This document shows, one piece after another, positions 54,262 through 63,751 of a stretch of 64,000 bases of DNA (the stretch's first letter is position 1; every line of letters starts with the position of its first letter). The notes under the pieces are model-generated. The model saw nothing but the letters and a program-made list of their open reading frames with translations. It was not told the DNA's origin and did not search any database. This stretch comes from Bacteroidota bacterium (GTDB taxonomy: Bacteria; Bacteroidota; Bacteroidia; Bacteroidales; UBA10428): contig JAEZZA010000031.1 in the NCBI GenBank assembly GCA_023442525.1, positions 372,001-436,000 on the forward strand, in the 5' to 3' direction. The position numbers and the translations under genes are program-made.

Positions 54262-55536
54262 ATGAAAAGACATTTACTCCTTCTCGTAATCCTTGTAAAT
54301 TCAATATCTGGGTTTGGTCAGTTTTTACTCACGGGCGAATTCAGGCCGAAATTTGAATTGCGCGATGGTTACAAGAAGTTGCTGAGCGAGGATGAAAAGC
54401 TGGCTTATAATACGGCACAACGGAGCAGACTGAATTTTAACTTTAAGGATGACAGAATAGCCACACGGCTCTCCATTCAGGACGTCAGAATATGGGGAGA
54501 GTCGCCTTCGAAATCCGACGTCTCATCCTTAAATGTTTTTGAGGCATGGGCGGAACTCAGGCTGACCGAAGCGTTGTCGGTGAAACTCGGGCGCCAGGAA
54601 TTATCTTTCGATCAGAACCGGCTCATGGGAGCATCAAACTGGAATGACGTTGGGTCGTCGCATGACCTGCTGCTGTTTAAATTTCAGAAAGATTTTCTTT
54701 TACAAACAGGTTTTGCTTATAATAACGACAAATCAAAAAATACGGAAAGCAATTATCCGCTCAGTTATTATAAAACCCTGGCATTTATAAGGGGAGAGAA
54801 AAACCTTGGGAAATACCTCAATGGATCGCTGATATTTATTGCCGACGGTAACCAGAAAGCAGGTTCAGCCGATACTATATATCAAAGATTAACATACGGC
54901 GGAAATTTACATTTCAGCAACGACTCGGTCCGGACAAAGATTTACACCTCCTTTTACCTGCAAAATGGGAAAACTCCGGCCGGAATACCTATAAATGCAT
55001 GGTTCTTTTCGATTAACCTGGACTACCGTTTTACAAAAAACACAAACGGAATTTTGGGAATCGACTACTTCTCGGGTGACGATGCTTTCGGAGGAGATGA
55101 AAAGTACCATTCATTCAACAATCTGTATGGCAACGGACATAGCTTTTACGGTTATATGGACTACTTCAGCCTGATAGATAATGATACCAAAAGAGGTGGT
55201 TTAATGGATGTATATATTAGGGCAAATCAGAAACTCAGTAAGAAAACCTCTACAGAACTCACATGGCACTATTTTGCTTTTACTAATAGTGTGGCTGACT
55301 CGGTTTCTGAACCGGGTATTACAAAAAAGGCCGATCCCTGTCTGGGTTCTGAAATCGATTTTTCACTAAAATATAAGATTACAGGGAACGTGGAATTAAG
55401 CCTTGGATATTCAACCATGCTGGCTTCAAAAAGTATGGTAATCCTTAAGGGTGGTTCGCATTCAAAATACCAGCAATGGGGTTGGCTTATGCTGACTTTT
55501 AAACCGGAATTTTTCAGTTCAAATAAATATAATTAA
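54262..55536 (+). CDS. Outer-membrane porin, alginate-export-like beta barrel
   Basis: A 424-residue outer-membrane protein with a signal peptide (about 1-19, ending GFGQ). The early motif GEFRPKFELRDGYKKL and LSVKLGRQELSFDQNRLMGA (about 104-123) match the alginate-export (AlgE-like) barrel family; strands continue to a C-terminal WLMLTFKPEF. Such porins in Bacteroidota serve various small anionic solutes, so alginate is not implied. It precedes the chemoreceptor gene by only 3 bases and so heads the chemotaxis transcript. Confidence 0.78.
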   Translation: MKRHLLLLVILVNSISGFGQFLLTGEFRPKFELRDGYKKLLSEDEKLAYNTAQRSRLNFNFKDDRIATRLSIQDVRIWGESPSKSDVSSLNVFEAWAELRLTEALSVKLGRQELSFDQNRLMGASNWNDVGSSHDLLLFKFQKDFLLQTGFAYNNDKSKNTESNYPLSYYKTLAFIRGEKNLGKYLNGSLIFIADGNQKAGSADTIYQRLTYGGNLHFSNDSVRTKIYTSFYLQNGKTPAGIPINAWFFSINLDYRFTKNTNGILGIDYFSGDDAFGGDEKYHSFNNLYGNGHSFYGYMDYFSLIDNDTKRGGLMDVYIRANQKLSKKTSTELTWHYFAFTNSVADSVSEPGITKKADPCLGSEIDFSLKYKITGNVELSLGYSTMLASKSMVILKGGSHSKYQQWGWLMLTFKPEFFSSNKYN

Positions 55537-55539
55537 TCC

Positions 55540-57213
55540 ATGGCAAGTATAAATAACATTAAAATCGGGCCCAGACTTACCATAGTCTTTCTTCTGTTCG
55601 TCGTATTCTTAGTAGGGACTGTTTTGTTTTCCCTGGTTAATATGAGAGACGTTCAGAAACAAATTGATGAAATATATAAAGTGAATCTGCTGAGTGTAGA
55701 TTACCTGATCGAAGCCGATCGCGATGCATATCAGTCGAATCTGGCACTGTCAAATGCTATTCAGGATTTCGTTCATGATGACAAAGCATTACTCGAGTCG
55801 ACAATAGCTGAAGTATGGGAAAACTACAACCAGATTGAAACCCGCTATGGGAATTTTGAAAAATCCTTCAAAATTGACCAGAAACCTGAATACACCGAGT
55901 TGAATAACGTCTTCCACAAGCACAGGATAGCTCTGAAATCGGAGACACAAGCAATTATCGATGAAATACAAAAAGACAGGCACAAACAGGCTATGAATCT
56001 TTACTATTCATCGTATGACAGCACTTTTGAGGCTATGCGGACAATCATGAATGAGTTCACTGAAATGAGCCTTGCCAATGCCGAGAAGTATTACGATAAC
56101 ACCATTGAAGTACAGAGAAATTACATGCGAAGTACTATCATAACTAATTTCATAGTGGTTTTGTTTCTCATAGTCGCGGCCATAGTTTTGACACGGAGCA
56201 TAAAACTTCCTGTAAAACTGTCGGTAGATGCATTAAAGAAAGTAGCCGCGGGTGATCTTACAAATACCGTAATAGTCAAAGGAAAGGATGAAATTGCTGA
56301 ATTACTTACCGCTGTAAGTAATATGAATTCCAAGTTAAAAACCATCATCAATGGTATTATAGAAAGCTCCGAAAGCTTATCCGCAGCAAGTAACCAAATT
56401 AGCAACGGTTCACAGCAAATGTCGGAAGGAGCCACTGAACAGGCTTCGTCAACCGAAGAGATTTCATCATCGATGGAAGAAATGGTCAGTAATATCCAAC
56501 AGAATACGGATAATGCCAAACAGACAGAGAAGATTTCAGCCAAGGCAACGGAAAGCATGCTCGAAATGAGTAAGATAGGACGGGAAAGTTTTGATTCGAT
56601 AAAGACTATAGCCGAAAAAATCACCATCATCAACGATATAGCATTCCAGACCAACCTTTTGGCACTTAATGCTGCTGTTGAGGCAGCCCGTGCCGGAGAA
56701 CATGGAAGAGGATTTGCCGTTGTGGCAGCAGAAGTCAGGAAACTGGCCGAAAGGAGCAAACTGGCGGCTGATGAAATTGAAAGCCTGTCAAAAAACAGCC
56801 TCAAGATCACCGAAAAAACCCGTGAATCACTTGATGCACTTGTTCCCGAAATACAAAAAACATCGCAGCTGGTTCAGGAGATTGCTGCTGCAAGTATAGA
56901 GCAGAATTCAGGCGCCGATCAGATAAACAGTGCCATTCAGCAGTTGAATGTAATTACTCAGCAAAATGCAGCTTCTTCTGAAGAAATGGCTTCCAGTGCC
57001 GAAGAACTGTCTGCACAGGCTGAAAATCTGAAAAGCGCAGTTGCCTTTTTCAAAGTTGACCTTGAAAATCACTCTGCAGCAAAAGAACTAATTACCGCGA
57101 CAAAGAGTAACGGACACAAAAAGCATGCGGACAATATCAAGGAAGTTGCACAGGCTTCACGATATATTAAGAGTAAGATTGTCGCGGATAATGATTTTGA
57201 GAGTTTTCAGTAA
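55540..57213 (+). CDS. Methyl-accepting chemotaxis protein
   Basis: A 557-residue receptor. Helix one is about 12-34, a four-helix-bundle-type periplasmic sensor follows (about 35-195), helix two is about 196-218, then a HAMP domain (about 218-270) and the cytoplasmic hairpin. The tip sequence is FQTNLLALNAAVEAARAGEH (about 371-390), continuing into GRGFAVVAAEVRKLAERS. QQMSEGATEQASSTEEISSS is a likely methylation/deamidation region. No C-terminal NWETF-like tether for CheR/CheB. Its ligand is unknown. It is translated directly behind the porin. Confidence 0.95.
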   Translation: MASINNIKIGPRLTIVFLLFVVFLVGTVLFSLVNMRDVQKQIDEIYKVNLLSVDYLIEADRDAYQSNLALSNAIQDFVHDDKALLESTIAEVWENYNQIETRYGNFEKSFKIDQKPEYTELNNVFHKHRIALKSETQAIIDEIQKDRHKQAMNLYYSSYDSTFEAMRTIMNEFTEMSLANAEKYYDNTIEVQRNYMRSTIITNFIVVLFLIVAAIVLTRSIKLPVKLSVDALKKVAAGDLTNTVIVKGKDEIAELLTAVSNMNSKLKTIINGIIESSESLSAASNQISNGSQQMSEGATEQASSTEEISSSMEEMVSNIQQNTDNAKQTEKISAKATESMLEMSKIGRESFDSIKTIAEKITIINDIAFQTNLLALNAAVEAARAGEHGRGFAVVAAEVRKLAERSKLAADEIESLSKNSLKITEKTRESLDALVPEIQKTSQLVQEIAAASIEQNSGADQINSAIQQLNVITQQNAASSEEMASSAEELSAQAENLKSAVAFFKVDLENHSAAKELITATKSNGHKKHADNIKEVAQASRYIKSKIVADNDFESFQ

Positions 57214-57231
57214 TAAATAAAATACCAGACC

Positions 57232-57597
57232 ATGAAAAAGAGAATTATCGTTGTTGAAGATTTCAACACTTCCAGACAAATAATAAAGAAGACTCTCGAA
57301 AAAATGGGGCATCAGGTAGATGAAGCAGCCGACGGCCGCGAAGCCACACAATTTTTCAATGGAAGTCATATTGACCTGGTTATTTCGGATTACAACATGC
57401 CTAATATGGATGGAGGGGCACTGGTTGAGTACATTCGAAGCAAGGACCAGTATAAGTATATTCCGATATTTATGTTGTCGACCGAGACAAATATTGAAAA
57501 GCAGAACCGTGCAAAGGAAGCCAAAATCACCGCATGGATCAGAAAACCGTTTGATATTGTTGAATTTCGAAGATTAGTAGAAAAAGTACTCGCATGA
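57232..57597 (+). CDS. cheY: CheY-type response regulator
   Basis: A 121-residue single receiver domain. The acidic pocket is Glu9/Asp10, the phosphorylated residue is Asp53 in LVISDYNMPNMDG, a Ser/Thr switch lies in LSTET, and Lys is in IRKPFD. There is no output domain, so it acts by binding a partner, classically a motor. Which motor it would use here is unknown. Its stop overlaps the start of cheA. Confidence 0.93.
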   Translation: MKKRIIVVEDFNTSRQIIKKTLEKMGHQVDEAADGREATQFFNGSHIDLVISDYNMPNMDGGALVEYIRSKDQYKYIPIFMLSTETNIEKQNRAKEAKITAWIRKPFDIVEFRRLVEKVLA

Positions 57598-59591
57598 TGG
57601 ATGAATTCTTAGAAGGGTTTATCGGGGAGGTAAAAGACCTGCTTTTCCAACTCGAGAACAGTCTGATGGATCTTGAAAAGGATCCTCAGAATACCGGTAT
57701 TATTAATAGTATTTTCAGGGTAATGCATACTTTGAAAGGCTCTGCCGGTATGGTCGGTTACAAAAATATCCAGGATCTGACTCATGAGTTCGAAAGTATT
57801 TATGCCGAATTGAGAGATGGTCACATTTCGGTGAACAACGATATCATCGACATGACCCTGAAGGCTAAGGATCAGATTCTGAATATGATCAAATCACCGG
57901 GGCAAGTACCGGTTGATGCGGATTTCATCAAACAAGTCCGGTCGAGAAATTTTGCGCATGCCGCTGAAAGCCATCCGGAGCCCGTTTCGGTTGAAAGTTG
58001 TTATCTGATAGTTTTCAAACCCGATAAGGATGTGTTTGAACGCGGGGTTAACCCGGATAAAACCATTGAAGAAGTTAAGTCACATGGCAACTGGCACGAG
58101 ATTATGCATGAGAAAAAAGGCTCGTGGCAGAAGCAAAAAGATCAAAAGGTTTGTCATACTACCTGGGAGATTTTTTTGAAGACTTTTCTCACAAAAACTG
58201 AATTGGAAGACCTGTTTCTGTTTTATGAGGCTGAAGAATTCAAAGTATTCAGTATTGGAGTAAAGGGTGAAACTGAAACTGAACTACTTACCACCCTGAA
58301 CAACATTTACAAAGGAAAAATTGATCCTGACAACCACATAAATGAAGGGCTTTCGAAACTGGGAAAACTTTCAAAACCGCTACCTCCCAAAAAGGAAAAA
58401 GAAGAAGTGGTCACTGAAGTTCCGGTGGAGTCCTCAAGGGAAACTGACGGAACTGTAAATGTATCCTCGCACAAGCTGGATGAATTAATGAATCTGGTGA
58501 GCGAACTGGTTACCATTACTGCCGACATTCAGGCACAGGCATCAGCTTACAATGATCTCCGGCTGAATAATGCATTGGAGAATATTGAGAAGCTTACCAA
58601 GAAATTCAGAAACAACGCTCTTGACCTCAGGCTGGTACCGGTAGGTACACTGTTATCACGATTCAGACGTCAGGTAAGAGATTTGTCCAAAGACCTGGGC
58701 AAGAAAGTCAATCTCCTGATCGAAGGACAGGATATTGAAATAGATAAGACCATTCTGAGGTCCATTGAAAGCCCCCTTCAGCATATTATCCGGAACAGCA
58801 TCGATCATGGGATTGAGGATGAACCGGAACGGCTGCAAAAGAGTAAAACGCCCGAAGGTCTGCTTAAGATATCGGCATTTTATTCGGGAGCCAGCGTTAT
58901 TATTCAGGTGCAGGATGACGGACGGGGCATTAACCTCGAACGGGTAAGGGAGTGTGCCATTCAGAAAGGATATCTGCAACCTGACCAGAATGTTACAAAA
59001 CAGGAACTCCTCTCATTCATTATGGAACCCGGATTCACTACCAGTGAAAATATCAGTATTGTTTCGGGTCGCGGTGTGGGGATGGATGTTGTAAGAAAGG
59101 AATTGAATTCGGTAGGTGGAAGTCTTGAGATATTCACAGAACAAGATCTTGGCACTTCCATCGTCATGAAACTTCCCACTACACTTACCATAATCGATAC
59201 GTTACTGGTAAATGTAGATCGGACCCAGGTATTAATTCCGGTAATGGACATCGAATATTGCTTCAAAGAAAGTAATGAAAAACTGTTCATGAAAGATAAC
59301 CGTTACGTTGAATTTAAAAATAACCCCATTCCGCTGATTTCTCTTCGGAAACAGTTTAAATACGGACCTGCGGAAGAAAAGGATCTTATGGTAATTGTAA
59401 TCAATAAATTCGACAGAAGATATGCCGTTACGGTGGATGAGATCATTGGTGAACATCAGGCAGTGATCAAACCTCTGGGTGAATTATTTGTAAATCAGCC
59501 TTTCTTTTCAGGAGGCAGCATAATGGCCGATGGTAAGCTTGCCTTCATCCTGGATACCAACTTTCTGTTCAACCACATCACTAAAATCTGA
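57594..59591 (+). CDS. cheA: Chemotaxis histidine kinase CheA
   Basis: A 665-residue kinase. P1 has His45 in MHTLKGSAG. Residues about 125-235 form an unusual linker/P2-like domain (YLIVFKPDKDVFERGVNPDK) unlike the standard CheY-binding P2. P3 dimerisation follows (VSSHKLDELMNLVSELV, about 285-301), then the ATPase domain with HIIRNSIDHGIED (N box), QDDGRGIN and GRGVGMDVV (G boxes), and a CheW-like P5 (about 530-660). It overlaps cheY by 4 bases, indicating coupling. Confidence 0.95.
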   Translation: MMDEFLEGFIGEVKDLLFQLENSLMDLEKDPQNTGIINSIFRVMHTLKGSAGMVGYKNIQDLTHEFESIYAELRDGHISVNNDIIDMTLKAKDQILNMIKSPGQVPVDADFIKQVRSRNFAHAAESHPEPVSVESCYLIVFKPDKDVFERGVNPDKTIEEVKSHGNWHEIMHEKKGSWQKQKDQKVCHTTWEIFLKTFLTKTELEDLFLFYEAEEFKVFSIGVKGETETELLTTLNNIYKGKIDPDNHINEGLSKLGKLSKPLPPKKEKEEVVTEVPVESSRETDGTVNVSSHKLDELMNLVSELVTITADIQAQASAYNDLRLNNALENIEKLTKKFRNNALDLRLVPVGTLLSRFRRQVRDLSKDLGKKVNLLIEGQDIEIDKTILRSIESPLQHIIRNSIDHGIEDEPERLQKSKTPEGLLKISAFYSGASVIIQVQDDGRGINLERVRECAIQKGYLQPDQNVTKQELLSFIMEPGFTTSENISIVSGRGVGMDVVRKELNSVGGSLEIFTEQDLGTSIVMKLPTTLTIIDTLLVNVDRTQVLIPVMDIEYCFKESNEKLFMKDNRYVEFKNNPIPLISLRKQFKYGPAEEKDLMVIVINKFDRRYAVTVDEIIGEHQAVIKPLGELFVNQPFFSGGSIMADGKLAFILDTNFLFNHITKI

Positions 59592-59594
59592 CAC

Positions 59595-60092
59595 ATGATG
59601 GAAACAATAGATATTGACAAAAAAAACAGTTTTATTAACCTGCAAATCGGAACCGAAAGCTTTGCTATCAGTGTATATAAGGTTCTTGAAATTATCCAGT
59701 TTGAAAATCTAACCAAAGTGCCGAATTCCTCAGATTATGTTCCGGGTGTGCTAAACTTCCGGGGCGCAATTGTACCGGTAATTGACATGCACAAACGGTT
59801 CAACGCCGGAACTGCAATTTCAGCAGATCCCATGGTAGTTGTGGTTGACATTAACTGTAAAGAAAAAAACGTTCTTATGGGACTTCTGGTGGATCAGGTT
59901 ACCGACGTAATTGAATTTGAATATAAGAGCATCAAATCGGTTCCCGACCTTGGAATTAAATATAATCCTGAGTTTCTTGAAGGATTCATTGAGAAAGACG
60001 GGAAATTTATTATGGTACTGAATATCGACCGGGTACTGAGTGTAGAGGAACTATCCGATATATCGGATTGTATTGAAGAAAAAGTAAATTAA
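59595..60092 (+). CDS. cheW: CheW scaffold protein
   Basis: A 165-residue coupling protein linking receptors to CheA. FAISVYKVLEIIQFENLTKV (about 22-41) and VPGVLNFRGAIVPVIDM (about 48-64) are the classic CheW motifs, and LVDQVTDVIEF follows. It starts 3 bases after cheA. The length and motifs are normal. Confidence 0.94.
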   Translation: MMETIDIDKKNSFINLQIGTESFAISVYKVLEIIQFENLTKVPNSSDYVPGVLNFRGAIVPVIDMHKRFNAGTAISADPMVVVVDINCKEKNVLMGLLVDQVTDVIEFEYKSIKSVPDLGIKYNPEFLEGFIEKDGKFIMVLNIDRVLSVEELSDISDCIEEKVN

Positions 60093-60099
60093 TGGAAGC

Positions 60100-60969
60100 A
60101 TGCAAGTGATGGCCGGGACCGACAAAACCTCTTTTCATTATAATATTCAAATTAAGGATGAGGAATATGTCCGGCTAAGTTCATTTATAATGACTCATTT
60201 CGGTATAAAATTGCCTCCTTCTAAAAAAACTTTGTTGCAATGCCGGCTTCAAAAGAGGTTAAAAGCATTGAAATTAACCAGTTTTGCACAGTATACCGAC
60301 TACATATTGTCCAAAGAAGGGGGTCGTGAAGAAGTTGCACGGATGATAGAAGCTGTAAGCACAAACAAAACCGACTTCTACCGTGAACCGGGTCATTTTG
60401 ATTATTTACGCGAAACGGGGATCAGGGACTATTTACAGGAATCGGGTAAGTCACGGCTTAGTTTATGGAGTGCCGGATGTTCAAGCGGTGAAGAACCCTA
60501 CACTCTGGCCATTGAGCTGAGTGAATACATGAATAAAAGGCCGGGATTTGATTTTCACATTCTGGCTACCGACATTTCAAACAAGGTGCTGGAAACTGCA
60601 ATACAGGGGATATATCCGAATAACAAGGTTTCCACCATACCACCCGGACTGTTAAGGAGGTACATGCTCAGGGGGAAAAACCAGTATGCTGATCATGTTA
60701 GAATACTCCCGGAATTAAGAACTAAGATCGATTTCCGGATATATAATTTATTGTCGGCTGATTACAGTTTATTAGGCAAATTTGATATCATTTTTTGCAG
60801 GAATGTACTTATCTATTTCGACAGGGAAGTCCAGCACAGGATACTGAAACAATTCATACAATCTCTGAATACGGGTGGCTATCTGTTTCTTGGTCATTCA
60901 GAGTCGATTACAGGTCATTCACTGCCGCTGCATCAACTTAAGCCGACAATGTTTAAAAAAATCCGATAG
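60100..60969 (+). CDS. cheR: Chemotaxis protein methyltransferase CheR
   Basis: A 289-residue SAM-dependent enzyme that methylates receptor glutamates. The N-terminal helical domain (about 18-95) has VSTNKTDFYREPGHF, the SAM site is LWSAGCSSGEEPYTLAIEL (about 124-142), and DIIFCRNVLIYFD (about 229-241) is the family signature. An alternative start is the internal Met3. It follows cheW by 7 bases. Confidence 0.94.
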   Translation: MQVMAGTDKTSFHYNIQIKDEEYVRLSSFIMTHFGIKLPPSKKTLLQCRLQKRLKALKLTSFAQYTDYILSKEGGREEVARMIEAVSTNKTDFYREPGHFDYLRETGIRDYLQESGKSRLSLWSAGCSSGEEPYTLAIELSEYMNKRPGFDFHILATDISNKVLETAIQGIYPNNKVSTIPPGLLRRYMLRGKNQYADHVRILPELRTKIDFRIYNLLSADYSLLGKFDIIFCRNVLIYFDREVQHRILKQFIQSLNTGGYLFLGHSESITGHSLPLHQLKPTMFKKIR

Positions 60970-61004
60970 CCTGCCGGTAATAAAGCTTCCAAAAACTCCA
61001 GCCA

Positions 61005-62081
61005 ATGAAGAAAATCAGGGTCATGATTGTAGATGATTCGGCATTTGTACGGCAAACGTTGTCCACAATCCTGAATTCAGATGCAAGCATTGAGGTTGTT
61101 GCCACAGCAGCCGATCCGATTTTTGCGGCCCGCAAACTCACTACATGCGACCCTGATGTAATCACTCTCGACCTGGAAATGCCCAGAATGAATGGCCTTA
61201 CCTTCCTGAAAAGGCTGATGTCGGAATACCCGTTGCCCGTAGTTGTAATTTCCAGTCTTACCGAGAAGAGCATGGAACTGGTCCATAAAGCTTTGGAATA
61301 CGGAGCAGTTGATGTGGTTACAAAACCCAATCTTGCTATGGCTGATACATATAAAGAATCGGCCATATTATTCTGCGACACGGTTAAAGCAGCCGCCCAT
61401 GCCAGAATTGCAAGAAAAAAAATCGATTACAGGAATGATGTAATAATTCCGAAACTAACGGTGGACAATATGCTGGAATTATCTCGAAGCAGCATAAATA
61501 TCAAAAACACGACCGATAAAATAATTGTGATTGGTGCATCAACGGGGGGGACTACAGCGCTTGAGGAATTTCTGAAAGCCATGCCGCCCGATTGTCCCGG
61601 AATTGCAATAGTTCAGCACATGCCGGAAGTGTTCACCCGGTCGTTTGCGGACAGGCTCAATTCAATTTGCGGGATCACCATACGTGAAGCATCAAACGGT
61701 GATCTGTTAACTCCTGGTAAAGCACTGATAGCACCCGGAAATCATCATATAATGGTTGTGAACTCCGGTGCAAAGTATGCCATTGAAGTAAAAGACGGTC
61801 CTCTCATAAACCGGCACCGCCCTTCAGTAGACGTGTTATTCCGGTCGGCTGCCAATACTGCAGGGCCAAATGCCGTGGGGATAATAATGACAGGAATGGG
61901 GGACGATGGCGCACGCGGACTGCTTGAAATGAAGAATTCAGGAGCCTACACAATTGCCCAGAATGAAGAAAGCTGTGTTGTTTTTGGAATGCCAAAATCT
62001 GCAATTAACCTCGATGCCGTTTCCGTGATATTACCGCTGAATAAAATAGCCTCTCATGTTAACACACGGCTAAAAGCCTGA
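61005..62081 (+). CDS. cheB: Chemotaxis response regulator methylesterase CheB
   Basis: A 358-residue protein: a receiver domain with Asp56 (VITLDLEMPRMNG), a linker (about 125-172) and a methylesterase domain with catalytic Ser179 (IGASTGGTT), His205 (VQHMPEVF) and Asp300 or 301 (GMGDDGARG). Phosphorylation by CheA activates it to remove receptor methyl groups. It ends the chemotaxis operon and converges on a PHP-domain gene. Confidence 0.95.
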   Translation: MKKIRVMIVDDSAFVRQTLSTILNSDASIEVVATAADPIFAARKLTTCDPDVITLDLEMPRMNGLTFLKRLMSEYPLPVVVISSLTEKSMELVHKALEYGAVDVVTKPNLAMADTYKESAILFCDTVKAAAHARIARKKIDYRNDVIIPKLTVDNMLELSRSSINIKNTTDKIIVIGASTGGTTALEEFLKAMPPDCPGIAIVQHMPEVFTRSFADRLNSICGITIREASNGDLLTPGKALIAPGNHHIMVVNSGAKYAIEVKDGPLINRHRPSVDVLFRSAANTAGPNAVGIIMTGMGDDGARGLLEMKNSGAYTIAQNEESCVVFGMPKSAINLDAVSVILPLNKIASHVNTRLKA

Positions 62082-62100
62082 TGTGTCAGATAGATCATGG

Positions 62101-62988
62101 TCAGCACAACAACTCTTCCACGCTCTCCTTCAGATATGCCGAATAAGTATCGACCATTTTATAGCATCCCAGTTGAATGGATGGTTTGGTTTTTCCGTGA
62201 AAATCACTGCCTGCCGTAATGAGAATGTTCTTCTTAACGGCAAGCTCAGAAAAAAACCCTATTTGTTCCTGTGAATGGTAATTGTTGAATACTTCAATTC
62301 CTTTTGCACCACCTTTCAGCAATTCCTCCACTACCTCTTCCCTGCCCCTGAAATTCAGTCCGGGATGGGCAATAACCGGAATACCTGCATTACTCAATAT
62401 CAAATCAATGGCATCTACATATTTCATAAAAGCGACTTCCACATGTGCCGGCTTACCCTGAGCGAAAAAATCAAGGTAAAAATTCAGGTAAGGATTGTCG
62501 CTTCTTTCACCACCGTTGCGGTAAGGATCCATCTGCCTGATGTCGTTGTATTTTTCATCATTTAACAGAACTTCGGCAATGAGTTCGCCACTGGGTGGCT
62601 GGTCTCCGGCTTTTTCGAGGACTTCCGCCGGATTAACCTCAATACCCAGCTTATGCAGATTCACAATCATCTGGCTGAAAGCTCCCATGATTTTCGTGGT
62701 GTAATCTATCTCCAGGTTCCCGAAATCTTTCGATTGCCAGTTAATATTATAGCCGATTACATGTAAATCAGTACCCCTGTAATTGCAGTCGATCTCAACC
62801 CCTGGAATAACCTTAATCCTCTTTGAAAGGCCTTCTGATAAGGCCTCCGGTATTGCTTTTACCAGGTTGTGGTCGGTGATTGAAATGATATCCAGACCGG
62901 ATTCCTTACAACCGCTTATAATTTGTGAAACATTCAGATCGCCATCCAAACTGTATGAACTGTGTATATGAAGATCGGCTTTTACCAT
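62101..62988 (-). CDS. PHP domain metal-dependent phosphoesterase
   Basis: A 295-residue protein from the ATG at 62988; an in-frame ATG at 63030 would add 14 residues. ADLHIHSSYSLDGD (4-17), ISITDHN and GVEIDCNYRGTDLHVIGY, then PVIAHPG and TAGSDFHG, supply the metal-binding His and Asp residues of the polymerase-and-histidinol-phosphatase fold. Members hydrolyse small phosphoesters such as 3',5'-nucleoside bisphosphates or oligonucleotides; the substrate here is unknown. Confidence 0.88.
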   Translation of the reverse strand: MVKADLHIHSSYSLDGDLNVSQIISGCKESGLDIISITDHNLVKAIPEALSEGLSKRIKVIPGVEIDCNYRGTDLHVIGYNINWQSKDFGNLEIDYTTKIMGAFSQMIVNLHKLGIEVNPAEVLEKAGDQPPSGELIAEVLLNDEKYNDIRQMDPYRNGGERSDNPYLNFYLDFFAQGKPAHVEVAFMKYVDAIDLILSNAGIPVIAHPGLNFRGREEVVEELLKGGAKGIEVFNNYHSQEQIGFFSELAVKKNILITAGSDFHGKTKPSIQLGCYKMVDTYSAYLKESVEELLC

Positions 62989-62992
62989 AATA

Positions 62993-63088
62993 ATTGTTTG
63001 AGTATTTGAAATTGCTTGAAATTGTTTCAAACTCCTTTTTCAAACTTCTTCTTCAAACTTCTTCTTCAAACTTCACTTCAAACTTCTT
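62993..63088. repeat. TTCAAACTTC direct repeats upstream of the PHP gene
   Basis: Units of TTCAAACTTCTTC recur at least three times with further partial copies of CAAACTTC, and the left side carries GTTTGAGTATTTGAAATTG-like inverted partners. The stretch occupies the whole gap between the PHP and clpP genes. It has no coding content. Confidence 0.65.
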
Positions 63089-63089
63089 T

Positions 63090-63707
63090 CTATACTTTCA
63101 TCGAATACACTTTGTCGACAATACCGTATGCGATGGATTCTTCAGCATTCATCCAGTAGTCACGGTCGAAATCTTTCAGAATCTTTTCAATCGGCTGATT
63201 ACAGTTTTCGGCAAGAATATTAGCTGCGATCTCCTTTGAGCGTATAATTTGCCGTGCATGGATAGCTATATCAGCTGCCTTTCCCTGCAGATAACCCATG
63301 CTGGGTTGATGAATGAGAACTTCTCCGAGGGGGAAAATGTATCGTTGGCCCTTTTCACCTGCTGAAAGCAAAAGAGAACCCATTGAAGCAGCCAGTCCCA
63401 TACACACAGTCGAAACGGGCGAGGTTATTAGTTTCATTGTATCCAGTATTGAATAACCCGAGGTGATTACACCGCCCGGGCTATTTATATAAAAAGTTAT
63501 TGGCTTTCCGGGGGCAATGGATTCAAGGTAGAGGAGTTTGCTTACAATGCTTTCGGCCGATTGGTCGTCCACCTCTCCCCACAGGAAAATTTTCCGTTGT
63601 TCTAAAAACTTCTGTTCAATAAGCCTTTGTGTTGAAACGGGTTTGTCGTTTTTGCCGTTTCCAGGTTCGTTTTGCGAAAAATAGTTTCTCATAGGTTGAA
63701 GTTTCAT
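63090..63707 (-). CDS. clpP: ATP-dependent Clp protease proteolytic subunit
   Basis: A 205-residue serine peptidase. The triad is Ser108 (GLAASMGS), His133 (VLIHQPS) and an Asp in the FDRDYWM region. INSPGG is the oligomer loop, and SIAYGIVDKVY is the usual C-terminal motif. ClpX and trigger factor, frequent neighbours, are not in the window; upstream lies a repeat-rich gap. Confidence 0.95.
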   Translation of the reverse strand: MKLQPMRNYFSQNEPGNGKNDKPVSTQRLIEQKFLEQRKIFLWGEVDDQSAESIVSKLLYLESIAPGKPITFYINSPGGVITSGYSILDTMKLITSPVSTVCMGLAASMGSLLLSAGEKGQRYIFPLGEVLIHQPSMGYLQGKAADIAIHARQIIRSKEIAANILAENCNQPIEKILKDFDRDYWMNAEESIAYGIVDKVYSMKV

Positions 63708-63751
63708 GTATGTATATTGCTGATAAAGTTAAGCTAAAATGAAAAAATTTG

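Noticed and set aside
56121..56810. Minus-strand 229-codon frame opposite the chemoreceptor
   Set aside because: Ser/Leu-rich antisense of the MCP coiled-coil region, a common artefact.
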